Source: Nitrosovibrio sp. Nv4
GTDB taxonomy: Bacteria > Pseudomonadota > Gammaproteobacteria > Burkholderiales > SG8-39
Reading direction: 5' to 3'
Assembly (NCBI GenBank): GCA_945906765.1
Contig: CAMDRF010000030.1
Span: 1 to 33,409 of the forward strand
DNA length: 33,409 nucleotides
The translations under genes were made by a program, and so were the position numbers. Under the pieces are notes generated by a model. It was not told where the DNA came from, ran no database searches, and saw only the letters and a program-made list of their open reading frames with translations. This document shows, one piece after another, positions 19,120-27,099 of the stretch (position 1 is its first letter; the number at the start of each line of letters is the position of its first letter).

Positions 19120-19982
19120 GTGGAGTTGAAGGAGTTCCAAATTAGACGCCTTCGCGCGAGCGTGCCGAGGAACAAAAACTGAAGATCGGTCTGGACATTC
19201 TCTCGTCAGATAAGGCGCCGCCGGCGCAGGCGGCCGGCACGGGTCCAACTGAACTCGACCGGGTTTTCCTTACCAGGGCAATCGGCGACTTGGTGCCAAA
19301 CGCTTGGCGGGCGTACGCGCTGGTAGATGCGGTGGTCGCTCGCTTGATTGAGGAGGGCCATGAAGAATCGCGCATCGCCGCCTCATCGGCGCTGCTCGTG
19401 GAGCAATTGCGGGCCGACCTGGAAGCGCGGCGCGATACCCTCGCCGAAGCGGTGTTTGCCGAGCGCGTGCGCAGCGGCCGGATCGAGTTCCGGCTTCGAG
19501 CTGACCGGCTGGACTACGAGATTCCCGGATCGCTGATGGTGGATTTTCCCGAGCGGCCACGCACGCTCGCGCGCCCGGACGGGCGTCCGGTCGAGAAAAG
19601 TCTTTTCGATCCGCTATTCGAATCGATGCTCGACAATGAGTTCGAGGGTGAGTTCGCCTGCTATCTGGATGCCCAATCGGCGCTCAAGTGGTGGCATCGC
19701 AACGTCGCCAAGTCCGGCTATGGCTTGCAGGGCTGGCGCAAAAACAGGGTCTATCCGGACTTCGTTTTCGCGAAGACCGAACGCGACGGCAAGCCGACGC
19801 TGGTGGTGATGGAGACGAAAGGCGCATTCCTGAAGAACGAAGACACCGAATACAAACAACGGCTCCTTGCCGCCATGACGGCCGCATATCTTGATGACCG
19901 CAATGTACGCGCCGGAGATCTCGAGTTGATCGGCAAGAACGGTGTGCGGATCGTTTGCGACTTGATCTTCGATGAGAACTAA
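19120..19982 (+). pseudogene. Type III restriction enzyme Res subunit: both ends kept, helicase core deleted
   Basis: GTG 19120 begins VELKEFQ, the typical start of type III Res proteins (MELKEYQ..). After seven codons the frame changes. From 19146 another frame reads EEQKLKIGLDILSS and continues to the end at 19982. This end carries a PD-(D/E)xK nuclease site: YPDFVFAK followed by LVVMETKG, then NEDTEYKQRLL. The whole DEAD-box helicase (Walker A, DEAH, and so on; several hundred residues) is absent. The nuclease domain alone has an open frame (from 19290, ATG/GTG-type starts) and keeps its catalytic residues, so a free nuclease domain could in principle still be made, but most likely it is a relic. 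Confidence 0.7.
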
Positions 19983-20002
19983 AAGAACGACCTGAACAAG
20001 CG

Positions 20003-20506
20003 CTACTTCGCGTCGTAAAGCCGCTCGTCGAGCGCGCGGAACATGCGCTCCAGTTCCGTGACCACACGCGCGAGGCGCTCGTAGTCGACCTTGTCAGGCG
20101 TGTCGCTTGCCTGATGGTAGTGGGGATAGCGGTAGGGTGCGGTGTCGGTAAGCATCAATGCCGGCACACCGTGGCGCCAGAAGGACCACTGGTCCGACCA
20201 GTCGACGCCGGGAATGATCGCGGGCGCGGCGACGCCTTCGGAAGGAAAGCGCGCCTGCTCGCGAAACGCGAGCGCGAGCTCGAGCGCGGCGGCGACGCCG
20301 CTGCCGTTGTCGTTCGCGCCGGGCGACCCGTCGACCGAATCGTAGTGCGCGCCGATCACGATGGCGTCGCGCTTGGCGCCGGTGATCACGACCTCGATGT
20401 TGCGCGCCACCCCGCCGCGAAACGATTCGCCCGGAACCACGAGCATGTACCAGCCGAGCACCGCGCACGCGGCGGCTGCGGCGAGCAGGTACAGGATCGC
20501 CTGCAT
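20003..20506 (-). pseudogene. M28 family metallopeptidase, internally deleted (catalytic Glu region missing)
   Basis: A 167-codon open frame with an N-terminal membrane anchor (MQAILYLLAAAAACAVLGWY). It keeps two metal-ligand motifs of M28 aminopeptidases: GAHYDSV (His54) and GANDNGSG (Asp66). It also keeps the C-terminal VDWSDQWSFWRHGVPAL and YPHYHQASDT (His131). Between LELALAFR and QARFPSEG (about 20255-20275) the central part with the NEE catalytic/metal glutamates is missing. Another block of about 60 residues is gone after ESFRGG (about 20405-20415). Relatives have about 290-310 residues. Both joins are in frame, so a stable short protein could be made, but it cannot be an active peptidase. 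Its ATG overlaps the stop of the reductase gene (TGATG). Confidence 0.72.
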
Positions 20507-21534
20507 CAGGCGGCGCCAGCGATGTCGGCCTGGGTGGTGAAGCTGTCGGCGTAGAACTCTTCTTCCGGCAGTTTGCATTGCGCGATGAAATCGCGCTTCG
20601 CGGAATCCACCATGATCGGCACGCCGCAGGCGTAGACCTGGTGGCCGGAGAGATCCGGAAAATCCTGCATTGCAGCACGATGGACGAAGCCGGTACGGCC
20701 GTTCCAGGTGTCCTCCGGCTTTGCTTCGGAGATCACGGGGACGTACTTGAAGCCGGCATGCTCCGCAGCCCACGCCGTTACGAGCTGGTTCATATAAAGA
20801 TCCTTCGGCCGTCGGCCGCCCCAGTAAAGCGTCATCGGACGCGCGATGCCTTTGTGGAACATGTGCTCGATGACCGCCTTGATCGGCGCGAAGCCGGTGC
20901 CCGAGGCGACGAATACGAGAGGCTTGTCCGATTCCTCGCGCAGGAAGAAGGTGCCCATGGGGCCCTCGCAGCGCAGGATGTCGCGTTCCTTCATCTTGTT
21001 GAAGACGTGATCCGTGAACTGCCCGCCCGCAACGTGCCGCACATGCAACTGGATCAGTTCGGCATCGTGCGGCGGATTGGCCATGGAAAAGCTGCGCCGT
21101 CCACCGTCCTTCAGCAGGAACTCGATGTACTGCCCGGCGAGGAAAATCAGCTTCTCGTTCGCCGGCAGCTTGAGGTGCAGCGCCATCACGTCGTCGGCCA
21201 GCCGCTCCATTTTCTGTACGCGGCAGGGAAGTTTCTTGATCTGGATGTCTTTTGCCGCGCCCAAGGTGCGCGCCTCAAGCACCAGGTCCGTGAGCGGTTT
21301 CGCCTGGCAGAAAAGCGCCTTGCCCTGCGCCTTTTCTTCATCGGTGAGCGCTTTCTGCTGGTAGACGCCGTAATCCACGGCGCCGGACAGGATCTTGCCC
21401 TTGCAACTGCCGCAGGCGCCGTTTTTGCAGCCATAGGGCAGGACAAAACCCTGTCGCAGCGCCGCGGCGAGCACCGCCTCGCCATCCTCGACCTGGAACT
21501 GGTGACCGCTGGGCTGCAGAGTGACTGTATGCAT
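20506..21534 (-). CDS. 2Fe-2S ferredoxin-type NAD(P)H oxidoreductase (CDP-6-deoxy-glucoseen reductase-like)
   Basis: A 342-residue flavoprotein. The N-terminal plant-type ferredoxin (residues 1-90) has its cluster cysteines in YGCKNGACGSCKG and LFCQAKP. The FAD part shows GQYIEFLLKDGGRRSFSMAN (flavin R-x-S-F/Y-S-x-A motif). The NAD part shows FVASGTGFAPIKAVIEHM and ends in VYACGVPIMVDSAKRDF. The arrangement fits the family called CDP-6-deoxy-delta-3,4-glucoseen reductase in betaproteobacteria, where its true job is usually as an electron-transfer reductase for an unknown oxygenase or reductase. It is divergent from the YeeZ-like gene and leads into the M28 remnant. Intact. Confidence 0.87.
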   Translation of the reverse strand: MHTVTLQPSGHQFQVEDGEAVLAAALRQGFVLPYGCKNGACGSCKGKILSGAVDYGVYQQKALTDEEKAQGKALFCQAKPLTDLVLEARTLGAAKDIQIKKLPCRVQKMERLADDVMALHLKLPANEKLIFLAGQYIEFLLKDGGRRSFSMANPPHDAELIQLHVRHVAGGQFTDHVFNKMKERDILRCEGPMGTFFLREESDKPLVFVASGTGFAPIKAVIEHMFHKGIARPMTLYWGGRRPKDLYMNQLVTAWAAEHAGFKYVPVISEAKPEDTWNGRTGFVHRAAMQDFPDLSGHQVYACGVPIMVDSAKRDFIAQCKLPEEEFYADSFTTQADIAGAA

Positions 21535-21552
21535 GTGGCTACAATTGCACCA

Positions 21553-22407
21553 ATGAAACGCCTGTTGATCGCCGGCTACGGCGATATCGCGCGCCGCGCC
21601 GCACCGCTGCTTTCAACCCGTTTCGTTCTGCGCGTCGCTTCGCGCTCGAACGGGCTGGACCTCGACCGGCCCGAAAGTCTGGCCTCGCTCGAGTCCGCGG
21701 ACGCGTTGCTGCACTGTGCGCCGCCGCCGCAAACAGGCGCGGGCGACGCCCGCACCGCAAACCTCCTTGCGACGCTCGAGAGGAAGCGAATTCTACCAAC
21801 CCGCTTCGTCTACATCAGCACCAGCGGTGTGTACGGCGATTGCGGCGGGGCGCTGGTGGATGAATCGCGCGCCGTGAATCCGCAGAGCGAACGCACGCAA
21901 CGGCGTGTCCACGCCGAGGAGCAGCTCGCACTTTGGTGTGCGCGGCACGGGGTCGCGCTGGTTGTGTTGCGCGCACCTGGCATCTACGCCGCGGACCGGC
22001 TGCCGCTGGAGCGCCTGCGCGCAGGTACGCCCACATTGCGCGACCAGGACGATGTCTATACGAACCATATCCATGCCGAGGATCTCGCGGGCATTTGCGC
22101 GCGCGCGCTGGAAGAGGATGCGCCGGCAGGCACTTACAATGCTTCGGACGATACGCAGCTCAAGATGGGCGAGTGGTTCGATCTGGTCGCCGACCGGGCC
22201 GGATTGCCACGGCCGCCGCGCGTCGCGAGGAGCGAAGCCGCCGGGCGCATCCCTGCCGGGATGCTGTCTTTCATGAACGAGTCCCGGCGGCTGGACAATC
22301 GACGTCTGAAGCGCATTCTGGGAGTGCGGCTGCGCTTCCCGACGGTCCATGAAGGATTAACGCATGACGGATTGGCGCATGATGAGCACACTGCTGGTGT
22401 TGACTAA
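21553..22407 (+). CDS. YeeZ-like NAD(P)-binding SDR family protein
   Basis: A 284-residue atypical short-chain dehydrogenase/epimerase. It begins with a nucleotide-binding strand-turn (KRLLIAGYGDIARRAAPLL) and has VYISTSGVYGDCGGALVDE, the catalytic-Ser/Tyr area of the extended family, with RVHAEEQLALW in place of the classical YxxxK. The tail has the KMGEWFDLVADRAGLPRPPR segment of the family. ATG 21553 is chosen; ATG 21529 in frame would overlap the reductase start region. It overlaps the next gene by 44 bases, so it is probably co-transcribed with cutA and dsbD. The substrate is unknown. Confidence 0.8.
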   Translation: MKRLLIAGYGDIARRAAPLLSTRFVLRVASRSNGLDLDRPESLASLESADALLHCAPPPQTGAGDARTANLLATLERKRILPTRFVYISTSGVYGDCGGALVDESRAVNPQSERTQRRVHAEEQLALWCARHGVALVVLRAPGIYAADRLPLERLRAGTPTLRDQDDVYTNHIHAEDLAGICARALEEDAPAGTYNASDDTQLKMGEWFDLVADRAGLPRPPRVARSEAAGRIPAGMLSFMNESRRLDNRRLKRILGVRLRFPTVHEGLTHDGLAHDEHTAGVD

Positions 22408-22708
22408 CCTGCCGGACCGGGCGGCCGCTGAGCGGCTCGCCGAGACCCTGATCGAAAAGCGCCTCGCCGCTTGCGTCAATATTCTCGCGCCCTGCCATTC
22501 CGTGTACCGGTGGAAGGACGCTGTACAGCATGATGAAGAGTATCCGATGCTGATCAAGTCCACTACTGAGGCTTATCCCGCCCTTGAAGCCGCGATCCGC
22601 GCCGGCCATCCCTATGAACTTCCCGAGATCATCGCGGTCCCAATCGAGCGCGGCCTGCCGGCGTACCTGGACTGGATTGCCGCCGAGACAAACGCCTCCC
22701 GTGACTAG
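22364..22708 (+). CDS. cutA: Divalent-cation tolerance protein CutA
   Basis: A 114-residue CutA1 protein, a trimeric ferredoxin-like fold. Family marks: LTNLPDRAAAERLAETLIEK, RLAACVNILAPCHSVYRWK, EEYPMLIKSTTEAYPALE and HPYELPEIIAVPIERGLPAY. It is linked to copper/metal tolerance and, in some studies, to thiol-disulfide protein DsbD, with which it sits in an operon here as in E. coli. ATG 22364 has AAGGA about 9 bases upstream and starts inside the YeeZ gene; ATG 22379/22382 are alternatives. The stop overlaps the dsbD start by eight bases. Intact. Confidence 0.93.
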   Translation: MTDWRMMSTLLVLTNLPDRAAAERLAETLIEKRLAACVNILAPCHSVYRWKDAVQHDEEYPMLIKSTTEAYPALEAAIRAGHPYELPEIIAVPIERGLPAYLDWIAAETNASRD

Positions 22709-24233
22709 ACTTCTTTCTTTCCTGCTGTGTGTTTTTGCTGCCGGTGCCGCGCCCGCAGCGAACATCGACAATCTGCTCGAGCCCGAAAAGGCGTTTCGCA
22801 TGTCGGTGAACGCGTTGGATGCGGTCACCGTGGAGGTGAACTTCGCGATTGCCGAGGGCTACTACATGTACCGGGAGCGATTCCGGTTTGCCTTGGATCC
22901 CGGCTCCAAGGCCAAGCTCGGCACGCCGCAGTTTCCGCCGGGAACGCGCAAGACGGACGAATTTTTCGGCGAGGTCGAAACCTACCGCAAGCAGGTCGCG
23001 ATCCGATTGCCTGTGGAGAACGCGGAAGGCCCCCTGCATCTCACGGTCACCTCGCAGGGCTGCGCGGACGTCGGCGTGTGCTACATCCCGATGGACAGCA
23101 AGGCAACGATCCAGCTCGCGTCCCTCTCTGCGCCGCCGGCGCCGGGATTTTCCGTGCAGGTTAGCGATTTCGAGGTTGCGCGCCTGTTCGAGTCGGGCGG
23201 CCCGATGCTGGTGCTGGCAAGCTTCCTCGGCTTCGGCTTGCTGCTCGCCTTCACGCCCTGCGTGCTGCCGATGATTCCAATCCTCTCGGGAATCATTGCT
23301 GGCGAGGGCCGGCAACTCGGCAAGCTGCGCGCGTTGCTGCTGTCGCTTGCCTACGTGCTCGGCATGGCGGCGGCTTACGCCGCGGCAGGCGTCGCCGCGG
23401 CGTGGTCCGGAACGATGCTCGCGGCGGCACTGCAGAACGCCTGGGTACTGGGCGCCTTTGCGCTGATCTTCGTTGTGCTCGCGCTGTCGATGTTCGGCGT
23501 CTACGAGTTGCAGTTGCCCGGTTTCCTGCGCCATCCGCTGTCGGCGGCGAGCGGCCGGCTCGCCGGCGGTAAGCTCGCGTCGGTCGCCGGCATGGGCGTG
23601 CTCTCGGCGATCATCGTCAGTCCCTGCGTCGCGGCGCCGCTCGCCGGCGCGCTGCTCTACATTAGCCAGACGCGGGACGTCGCGCTCGGCGGCGCGGCGC
23701 TGTTCACGATGGCCCTTGGCATGGGGATCCCGTTGCTCGTCGTGGGCGTCTCGGAAGGCGCGCTGCTGCCGAAGTCGGGGCCTTGGATGGTGCGGGTGAA
23801 GCAGGTCTTCGGCGTCCTGCTGCTAGCGGTAGCGCTGTGGATCGTCTGGCCGGTGCTCAAGCCCTCGGGCGGCAACACCGATTTCCTTCGCGTCGCCTCG
23901 GTCGCCGAGCTCGAGGAAAAACTGAAATCTCCCGGCAAGCCTGTGATGCTCGATTTCTATGCCGACTGGTGCGTGTCCTGCAAGGAGATGGAGGCTTTTA
24001 CGTTCAGCGATGCGCGCGTTAAGTCAAAGATGGACGCCATGCTGTTGCTGCAGGCGGATGTCACCGCCAATACTGCGGAACACAAAGCGCTGCTAAAGCG
24101 CTTTTCGCTGTTCGGCCCGCCCGGGATCATCTTTTTCGACGCGCAGGGCCGCGAGATCAAGGGGCTGCGCGTGATCGGTTATCAGAACGCCGAACGCTTC
24201 CTGCGCACGCTCGATCTTGCGAACGCGCCCTGA
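22701..24233 (+). CDS. dsbD: Thiol:disulfide interchange protein DsbD, short form lacking the last two membrane helices
   Basis: A 510-residue protein that carries reducing power from cytoplasmic thioredoxin to periplasmic DsbC/CcmG. GTG 22701 overlaps cutA. After a signal peptide comes the n-domain (cysteines in CADVGVCYIP). The membrane part has cysteines in AFTPCVLPM and IVSPCVAAPL. The C-terminal thioredoxin domain has ADWCVSCKEME. All six redox cysteines are kept. Only six membrane helices are visible: after VFGVLLLAVALWIVWPVL the chain goes directly to KPSGGNTDFLRVASVAELEE. Usual DsbD proteins have eight helices and about 570-600 residues, so roughly 60-80 residues are missing near 23855-23870. 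An even number lost keeps both outer domains in the periplasm. It may still work, as the CcdA relative has six helices. Confidence 0.88.
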   Translation: MTRLLSFLLCVFAAGAAPAANIDNLLEPEKAFRMSVNALDAVTVEVNFAIAEGYYMYRERFRFALDPGSKAKLGTPQFPPGTRKTDEFFGEVETYRKQVAIRLPVENAEGPLHLTVTSQGCADVGVCYIPMDSKATIQLASLSAPPAPGFSVQVSDFEVARLFESGGPMLVLASFLGFGLLLAFTPCVLPMIPILSGIIAGEGRQLGKLRALLLSLAYVLGMAAAYAAAGVAAAWSGTMLAAALQNAWVLGAFALIFVVLALSMFGVYELQLPGFLRHPLSAASGRLAGGKLASVAGMGVLSAIIVSPCVAAPLAGALLYISQTRDVALGGAALFTMALGMGIPLLVVGVSEGALLPKSGPWMVRVKQVFGVLLLAVALWIVWPVLKPSGGNTDFLRVASVAELEEKLKSPGKPVMLDFYADWCVSCKEMEAFTFSDARVKSKMDAMLLLQADVTANTAEHKALLKRFSLFGPPGIIFFDAQGREIKGLRVIGYQNAERFLRTLDLANAP

Positions 24234-24274
24234 TGCACCGCCACCGGCGGCCTCGACTACGTCGTGATGTTTGC

Positions 24275-24562
24275 CTAGGCGACTTGCAGAACCAACCGCT
24301 TGCCGCACGCTTTAACGTACTTGCGCAACGTCGCGACCGAGGGTGAGTGCTTTCCAGTCGAGAGCGCCCGCTCCAGGCGTGCTATCGACGGGCCCTGCGT
24401 TCCCATTCGCTTGGCCACTTGTGCTTGAGTTAGCCCAGCATCCTGACGCGCCTTGATCAGTGCGTCGAGCAGAGCGGACTCTTCGCGCTTCAACCGCTCC
24501 ACCTCAGCGCGCACCCCATGGCGGTGCATCAGTTTCTTTACGATTTGATCATGAGTTTGCAT
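24275..24562 (-). CDS. HTH (XRE/Cro-type) antitoxin, HigA-like
   Basis: A 95-residue protein with a clear Cro/C1 helix-turn-helix at about residues 35-75 (IKARQDAGLTQAQVAKRMGT, then QGPSIARLERALS, then VATLRKYVKAC). It follows the toxin gene and overlaps it by 14 bases, the HigBA order (toxin first). It should neutralise the toxin and repress the promoter; the inverted repeat at 24892-24905 is the natural site. Intact. Confidence 0.85.
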   Translation of the reverse strand: MQTHDQIVKKLMHRHGVRAEVERLKREESALLDALIKARQDAGLTQAQVAKRMGTQGPSIARLERALSTGKHSPSVATLRKYVKACGKRLVLQVA

Positions 24563-24881
24563 GTTTCACCTTTTTCATTCGGATTTCGGCGATCCGGCGC
24601 TCACGCGGCGGCGTTTTCCCGGTCTTTTTTATGAAACTGTGCAGCATGACGATTCGCCTGCCCGCAAGGGTACAAAAGAACACCCGCGCAAGCCCTTCGG
24701 ACCCCTTCAACCGAAGCTCGAACAGCCCTTCCCCGAAAGCCTTGGTGTGTGGTTCTCCGAGGTTGGGACCGAGAGCGATCATACGACGAGTCAATACGAT
24801 GTACCGTGCAGCCAGCGTATCGGGCAAATTCAGGATATCGGTTTGAACGCCCTCGCTGTGGTAGGTGATCGTGAAGTCCAC
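24549..24881 (-). CDS. RelE/HigB-like (phage Gp49-type) toxin
   Basis: A 110-residue protein of the RelE/HigB fold. The core is RYIVLTRRMIALGPNLGEPH, then FGEGLFELRLKGSEGLARVFFCT, then IVMLHSFIKKTGKTPPRERRIAE. The last part is the usual end of Gp49-like ribosome-dependent mRNA interferases: FELR, R.FF, HSFxKKTxKTPxxEI. The start is a GTG at 24881 (no better start in frame) with no strong ribosome site. With the downstream HTH protein it forms a type II toxin-antitoxin module. Intact, in contrast to the broken restriction locus. Confidence 0.85.
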   Translation of the reverse strand: MDFTITYHSEGVQTDILNLPDTLAARYIVLTRRMIALGPNLGEPHTKAFGEGLFELRLKGSEGLARVFFCTLAGRRIVMLHSFIKKTGKTPPRERRIAEIRMKKVKHANS

Positions 24882-24891
24882 AAAAGCATAG

Positions 24892-24905
24892 TAACAAATA
24901 TGTTA
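24892..24905. promoter_or_regulatory. Inverted repeat, probable HigA-type operator
   Basis: TAACA-AATA-TGTTA lies 11 bases before the toxin start on the minus strand, in an AT-rich patch. Cro-type antitoxins bind such short palindromes over their own promoters. Confidence 0.5.
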
Positions 24906-24915
24906 GTCGTTTTCA

Positions 24916-24942
24916 AGCAAGCGGCCGACAGCAAGCGGCCGA
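24916..24942. repeat. Tandem 13-base direct repeat
   Basis: AGCAAGCGGCCGA occurs at 24916-24928 and again at 24930-24942, period 14. Each copy contains the palindrome CGGCCG. It lies just upstream of the toxin-antitoxin promoter. It may be a simple duplication or a second binding site. Confidence 0.6.
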
Positions 24943-24965
24943 AGCGAGACGCATAGCGCGATGAA

Positions 24966-25208
24966 TCATATCCCGCTCGCGAGCGAAACCTCGCCGTTTA
25001 GTGAGCCTCGATCTATCCAGTTTCCGAGCTTGCGATCAAGCTGCCCCAGTTGCGCAGACTCCAGAATCGGAATGCCGTAGAACCTGGCGCGCTGACTAGC
25101 CCCGCTTTTCGCGTTGATCGTCCTCGCGCTGAGCAGCATGCACTGACCGAACCTCCCGGCCGCCCATTGCCTTAAGCACCGTAAATAAATAAAGGTATCG
25201 ATTCGTAT
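24966..25208 (-). other. Open frame without a start codon, possible remnant of an unrecognised gene
   Basis: On the minus strand a frame of about 80 codons runs from after a TAG at 25209-25211 to a stop at 24966-24968. It reads like a real protein tail: LRQWAAGRFGQCMLLSAR, then TINAKSGASQRARFYGIPIL, then a charged helix-like stretch. It has no ATG or GTG near its beginning; the first Met is internal. I do not recognise the family. It fills most of the 350-base gap between the HigBA-type module and hemB, and may be what is left of a gene lost there. Confidence 0.25.
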
Positions 25209-25258
25209 CTACGCTTGGCTTGATAACGACTCATAGGTTGCTACCTTTATTTCGTTAC
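25181..25258. repeat. AT-rich element with 17-base imperfect inverted ends
   Basis: GTAAATAAATAAAGGTA (25181-25197) pairs with TACCTTTATTTCGTTAC (25242-25258); 15 of 17 positions match, with a perfect 11-base inner arm. The arms enclose 44 bases. The AT content is far above the surroundings. It lies just after the hemB stop (hemB is on the minus strand). It has the size and shape of a small mobile-element relic or a binding/recombination site; a simple terminator is less likely because the loop is so large. Confidence 0.5.
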
Positions 25259-25263
25259 AGCGC

Positions 25264-26280
<1,017 letters not shown>

Positions 26281-26299
26281 TTAGGGGGTTGGAACTTTT

Positions 26300-26435
26300 T
26301 CCGCTACTCGCGATCTTACCTTCAGACGATGCAAGTCGTCTCCCGCTTCACCTCCCTGAGCGGGTTGCCTCGGTTCCAAGCCGGGGCGTTTTCCGCCCCC
26401 GGTTGAGTTCCCCTTTTCCGGGGGCTTTTTATTTT
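26300..26435 (+). ncRNA. Candidate small RNA with an anti-Shine-Dalgarno loop (engB-hemB intergenic, antisense to both genes' direction)
   Basis: No protein is encoded here, yet the sequence is highly structured on the plus strand. Hairpin 1: AGACGA-TGCAAG-TCGTCT (26324-26341). Hairpin 2: CCCGCT at 26342-26347 with AGCGGG at 26359-26364, whose loop shows UCACCUCC (26348-26355). That octamer equals the anti-Shine-Dalgarno end of 16S rRNA. Hairpin 3: CCGGGGCG with CGCCCC(C)GG (26381-26402). The 3' end is a strong terminator ending in TTTTTATTTT. The 5' end is uncertain; TTGGAA at 26289 with GATCTT at 26312 is one possible promoter. An RNA family named Betaproteobacteria toxic small RNA, with an exposed anti-SD motif, has been described as I recall it; membership is likely but not tested. 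Confidence 0.7.
26395..26435 (+). terminator. Rho-independent terminator of the small RNA
   Basis: GCCCCCGG (26395-26402) pairs perfectly with CCGGGGGC (26418-26425), followed by TTTTTATTTT. Its left arm also pairs in hairpin 3 of the RNA, so the two structures exclude each other. The T-run abuts the engB stop codon (TAA on the minus strand, 26431-26429), meaning the RNA stops just before running into engB. No plus-strand protein gene precedes it, which itself argues for a non-coding transcript. Confidence 0.85.
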
Positions 26436-27076
26436 CGCAACCACCGTTCCAGCAGTCCACGCGCTTCCTCAACCCCCTCGTCGCTCTTGCTGGAGAACAG
26501 CATGACCTCGGAGGACATTGCGGCCGTGTCGAGCGCCGCGCGGGTGCTGGCGAGTGTCTTGGCCCGCTCGGCCCGCGTCAGTTTGTCCGATTTCGACAGC
26601 AGCACCAGGCGCAGGGCCGCAACCGGCCGCAACCATTCCAGGAACTGGCGGTCGTTGGCGGTCAGCGGACGGCGCGCGTCCATCAGCACCACCACAGCGC
26701 CGAGGCTGCGGCGCCCGGTCAGATAGCCGCCGATCAGGACGTCCCAGCTGGCGCGCAGGGACTTTGGGGCTGTGGCATGGCCGTACCCTGGAAGGTCTGC
26801 CAGCCGCCCCTGGTCGCCAAGGTCGTAGAAATTGATCGTCTGGGTACGGCCAGGGGTCTTGCTGAAAAAGGCCAGCCGCTTGCGGCCGGCAAGGGCGTTG
26901 ATCGCACTCGATTTGCCGACGTTCGAGCGCCCGGCGAAGGCGAGTTCGGGCCCGGCCTCGGGTGGGAAATCCTGAGGTTTAGCGGCTGAGGTGAGAAAAC
27001 GCGCCTGCAGGAATGCGGACAAGGGAACGATGGTATGCCGAAAGGCGGAAATTCTAATAAAATCGCGGCTTTCCAT
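26429..27076 (-). CDS. engB: Ribosome biogenesis GTPase EngB (YihA/YsxC)
   Basis: A 215-codon GTPase needed for large-subunit assembly and septation. G1 (FAGRSNVGKSSAINAL), G2 (KTPGRTQTINFYDL), G3 (LADLPGYGHA), G4 (LLSKSDKL) and G5 (FSSKSDEG) are all present. The core homology begins at FLQARFLTSAAKPQDFPPEA, so the first about 20 codons from ATG 27076 may not be translated; a TTG at 27022 would give a shorter start. ATG 27076 would leave only 23 bases to the divergent cytochrome c4 gene. This divergent engB / c4 pair is common in betaproteobacteria. Intact. Confidence 0.93.
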   Translation of the reverse strand: MESRDFIRISAFRHTIVPLSAFLQARFLTSAAKPQDFPPEAGPELAFAGRSNVGKSSAINALAGRKRLAFFSKTPGRTQTINFYDLGDQGRLADLPGYGHATAPKSLRASWDVLIGGYLTGRRSLGAVVVLMDARRPLTANDRQFLEWLRPVAALRLVLLSKSDKLTRAERAKTLASTRAALDTAAMSSEVMLFSSKSDEGVEEARGLLERWLRK

Positions 27077-27099
27077 CGCAATACTCGGGGAGTTGCCGC

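Noticed and set aside
19290-19982. Free-standing nuclease gene starting at 19290
   Set aside because: The frame extends upstream to 19146 with Res-like text and no ribosome site stands before 19290, so it is the end of a broken Res gene.
20578-21552. Long plus-strand open frame ahead of the YeeZ-like gene, opposite the reductase
   Set aside because: It is the mirror frame of the well-supported minus-strand ferredoxin reductase; a family-like start exists at 21553.
24240-24275. Short tail-like reading GLDYVVMFA followed by a stop after dsbD
   Set aside because: Only about ten codons; it might be the end of a lost gene, but it is too short to support.
26281-26472. Open frame of 63 codons on the minus strand across the engB-hemB gap
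   Set aside because: Composition is Gly/Pro/Lys/Arg-rich without family features, it overlaps the engB end, and the strand and structure fit an RNA on the other strand.
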